From Pedobacter punctiformis (GTDB lineage Bacteria; Bacteroidota; Bacteroidia; Sphingobacteriales; Sphingobacteriaceae), in the NCBI RefSeq assembly GCF_027213715.1, contig NZ_JAPWGM010000001.1, forward strand, positions 806,001 through 870,000: a stretch of 64,000 nucleotides of DNA, written 5' to 3'. This document shows positions 63,560 to 64,000 of the stretch, piece by piece. The notes under the pieces were generated by a model. The model was not told the DNA's origin. It made no database searches and was given only the letters and a program-made list of their open reading frames with translations. The translations under genes were made by a program, and so were the position numbers. Position 1 is the stretch's first letter; every line of letters starts with the position of its first letter.

Positions 63560-63669
63560 GATTGTCAGATCAATCCATTTCGCTGAATAAATCAGCAATG
63601 TTTTGCTATACCGCTGTGAATAAATCACTTGCGTTATTGGCTTAAAATTTAATTCTAATTTCAAAAATC

Positions 63670-64000
63670 ATGAAAGCAATCAAAATACTTAGCATTTTTA
63701 TGCTGTTCTTTGCCGTAAAAGTATCGGCGCAACAAATTTCTACAGCAGATTTACAAGTAACAGGTTTAACCTGTTCAATGTGTTCAAATGCTACTGAAAA
63801 ATCATTGAAAACCCTCAATTTTATTGGTTCCATTAAAACTGATTTAAATAAAAACATCTTTGTTTTAACTTTTAAAAAAGGTGCAGATATCAATTTAGAT
63901 CTGGTTCGTAAAAAAGTACAGGATGCTGGTTTTTCGGTAGGAAATCTAACGGCCAATTTCAATTTTAACCAGGTTAAAGTTGATGATAAGGGACAAGCCA
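63670..64000 (+). CDS. Exported heavy-metal-associated (HMA) domain protein (partial, 3' cut)
   Basis: ATG 63670 opens a frame that runs off the right edge (at least 110 residues). A signal peptide (about 1-20, ending SAQQ) precedes an HMA domain with the metal motif GLTCSMC (CxxC) near residue 34. The fold is that of copper chaperones and CopZ-like domains. Export suggests periplasmic copper or related metal capture, often ahead of a TonB-dependent receptor or efflux gene. Its neighbour is the Cys-rich HYC_CC_PP-type gene. Confidence 0.88.
   Translation, partial: MKAIKILSIFMLFFAVKVSAQQISTADLQVTGLTCSMCSNATEKSLKTLNFIGSIKTDLNKNIFVLTFKKGADINLDLVRKKVQDAGFSVGNLTANFNFNQVKVDDKGQA

Noticed and set aside
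1-64000. CRISPR array, tRNA or rRNA genes, transposases, prophage genes
   Set aside because: No regularly spaced repeats, cloverleaf-like sequences, or transposase/integrase motifs were noticed on either strand; a tRNA scan would be needed to exclude a single tRNA gene with certainty.

Overview
The window looks like chromosome of a Bacteroidota member, most likely family Sphingobacteriaceae (Pedobacter or a close relative). The reasons are AT-rich coding sequence, promoters of the Bacteroidota type (TTTG, about 19 bases, TAnnTTTG), A-rich translation starts without strong Shine-Dalgarno sites, a SusC/SusD pair with ECF sigma and FecR, the type IX secretion regulator PorX, an LpxC-FabZ fusion, and the cluster miaB / sigma-54 regulator / lptE / secG / groES-groEL. 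The species assignment is inference; no rRNA gene is present. No tRNA, CRISPR array, transposase or prophage was seen.

Layout. 0.2-7.5 kb (minus strand): an envelope and protein-folding block (miaB, enhancer-binding regulator, lptE, a TPR protein, secG, groES, groEL). 7.6-12.8 kb (plus): two tandem AsmA-like membrane-anchored paralogues, then a LemA / DUF3137 pair. 12.9-19.8 kb (minus): a signalling island with two single-domain receivers, CheB and CheR enzymes without CheA or receptors, a 1192-residue hybrid kinase and a receiver-kinase. 19.9-32.6 kb: mixed housekeeping and envelope genes (YpfJ-type metallopeptidase, gltX, an orphan kinase, DinB-like and thioesterase genes, Crp/Fnr regulator, SMR transporter, an ECF sigma / anti-sigma pair, cold-shock protein, a large zinc metalloprotease). 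32.7-44.8 kb: a retropepsin-like protease (minus), then a plus-strand run of PBP4-type peptidase, esterase, GH18 protein, PLP enzyme, and an ECF sigma / FecR / SusC / SusD locus ending in a strong terminator. 44.8-50.9 kb: DUF218 protein, histidine phosphatase, and the minus-strand group porX, tsaE, ald, D-Ala-D-Ala dipeptidase. 51-56.7 kb (plus): HD hydrolase and the lipid A genes lpxD, lpxC-fabZ, lpxA, then an acetyltransferase and a lone ABC ATPase. 56.7-59.3 kb: a candidate non-coding RNA, two tandem elongation factor P genes, 5-formyl-THF cyclo-ligase and a 52-residue protein. 59.3-63.1 kb (minus): peptidylprolyl isomerase, exonuclease III and the histidine-degradation genes hutI and hutG. 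63.2-64 kb: a Cys-rich HYC_CC_PP-type protein and the start of a heavy-metal-binding (HMA) protein.

Most genes are ordinary core genes. The points most worth following are: (1) a compact, promoter- and terminator-bounded candidate small RNA at about 56794-56955 just before the EF-P genes; (2) a tandem EF-P pair in which only the second copy keeps the modifiable lysine at the domain I loop tip; (3) a shared 13-base element (TGYCA, ARC, TGWCA on the transcribed strand) 18-19 bases upstream of the -7 boxes of both miaB and groES, suggesting a dedicated promoter or operator class; (4) genes whose -7 box lies only 4-6 bases before the start codon, predicting leaderless mRNAs; (5) a chemotaxis-type methylation pair with no receptor or CheA; and (6) a palindromic MITE-like repeat behind porX.
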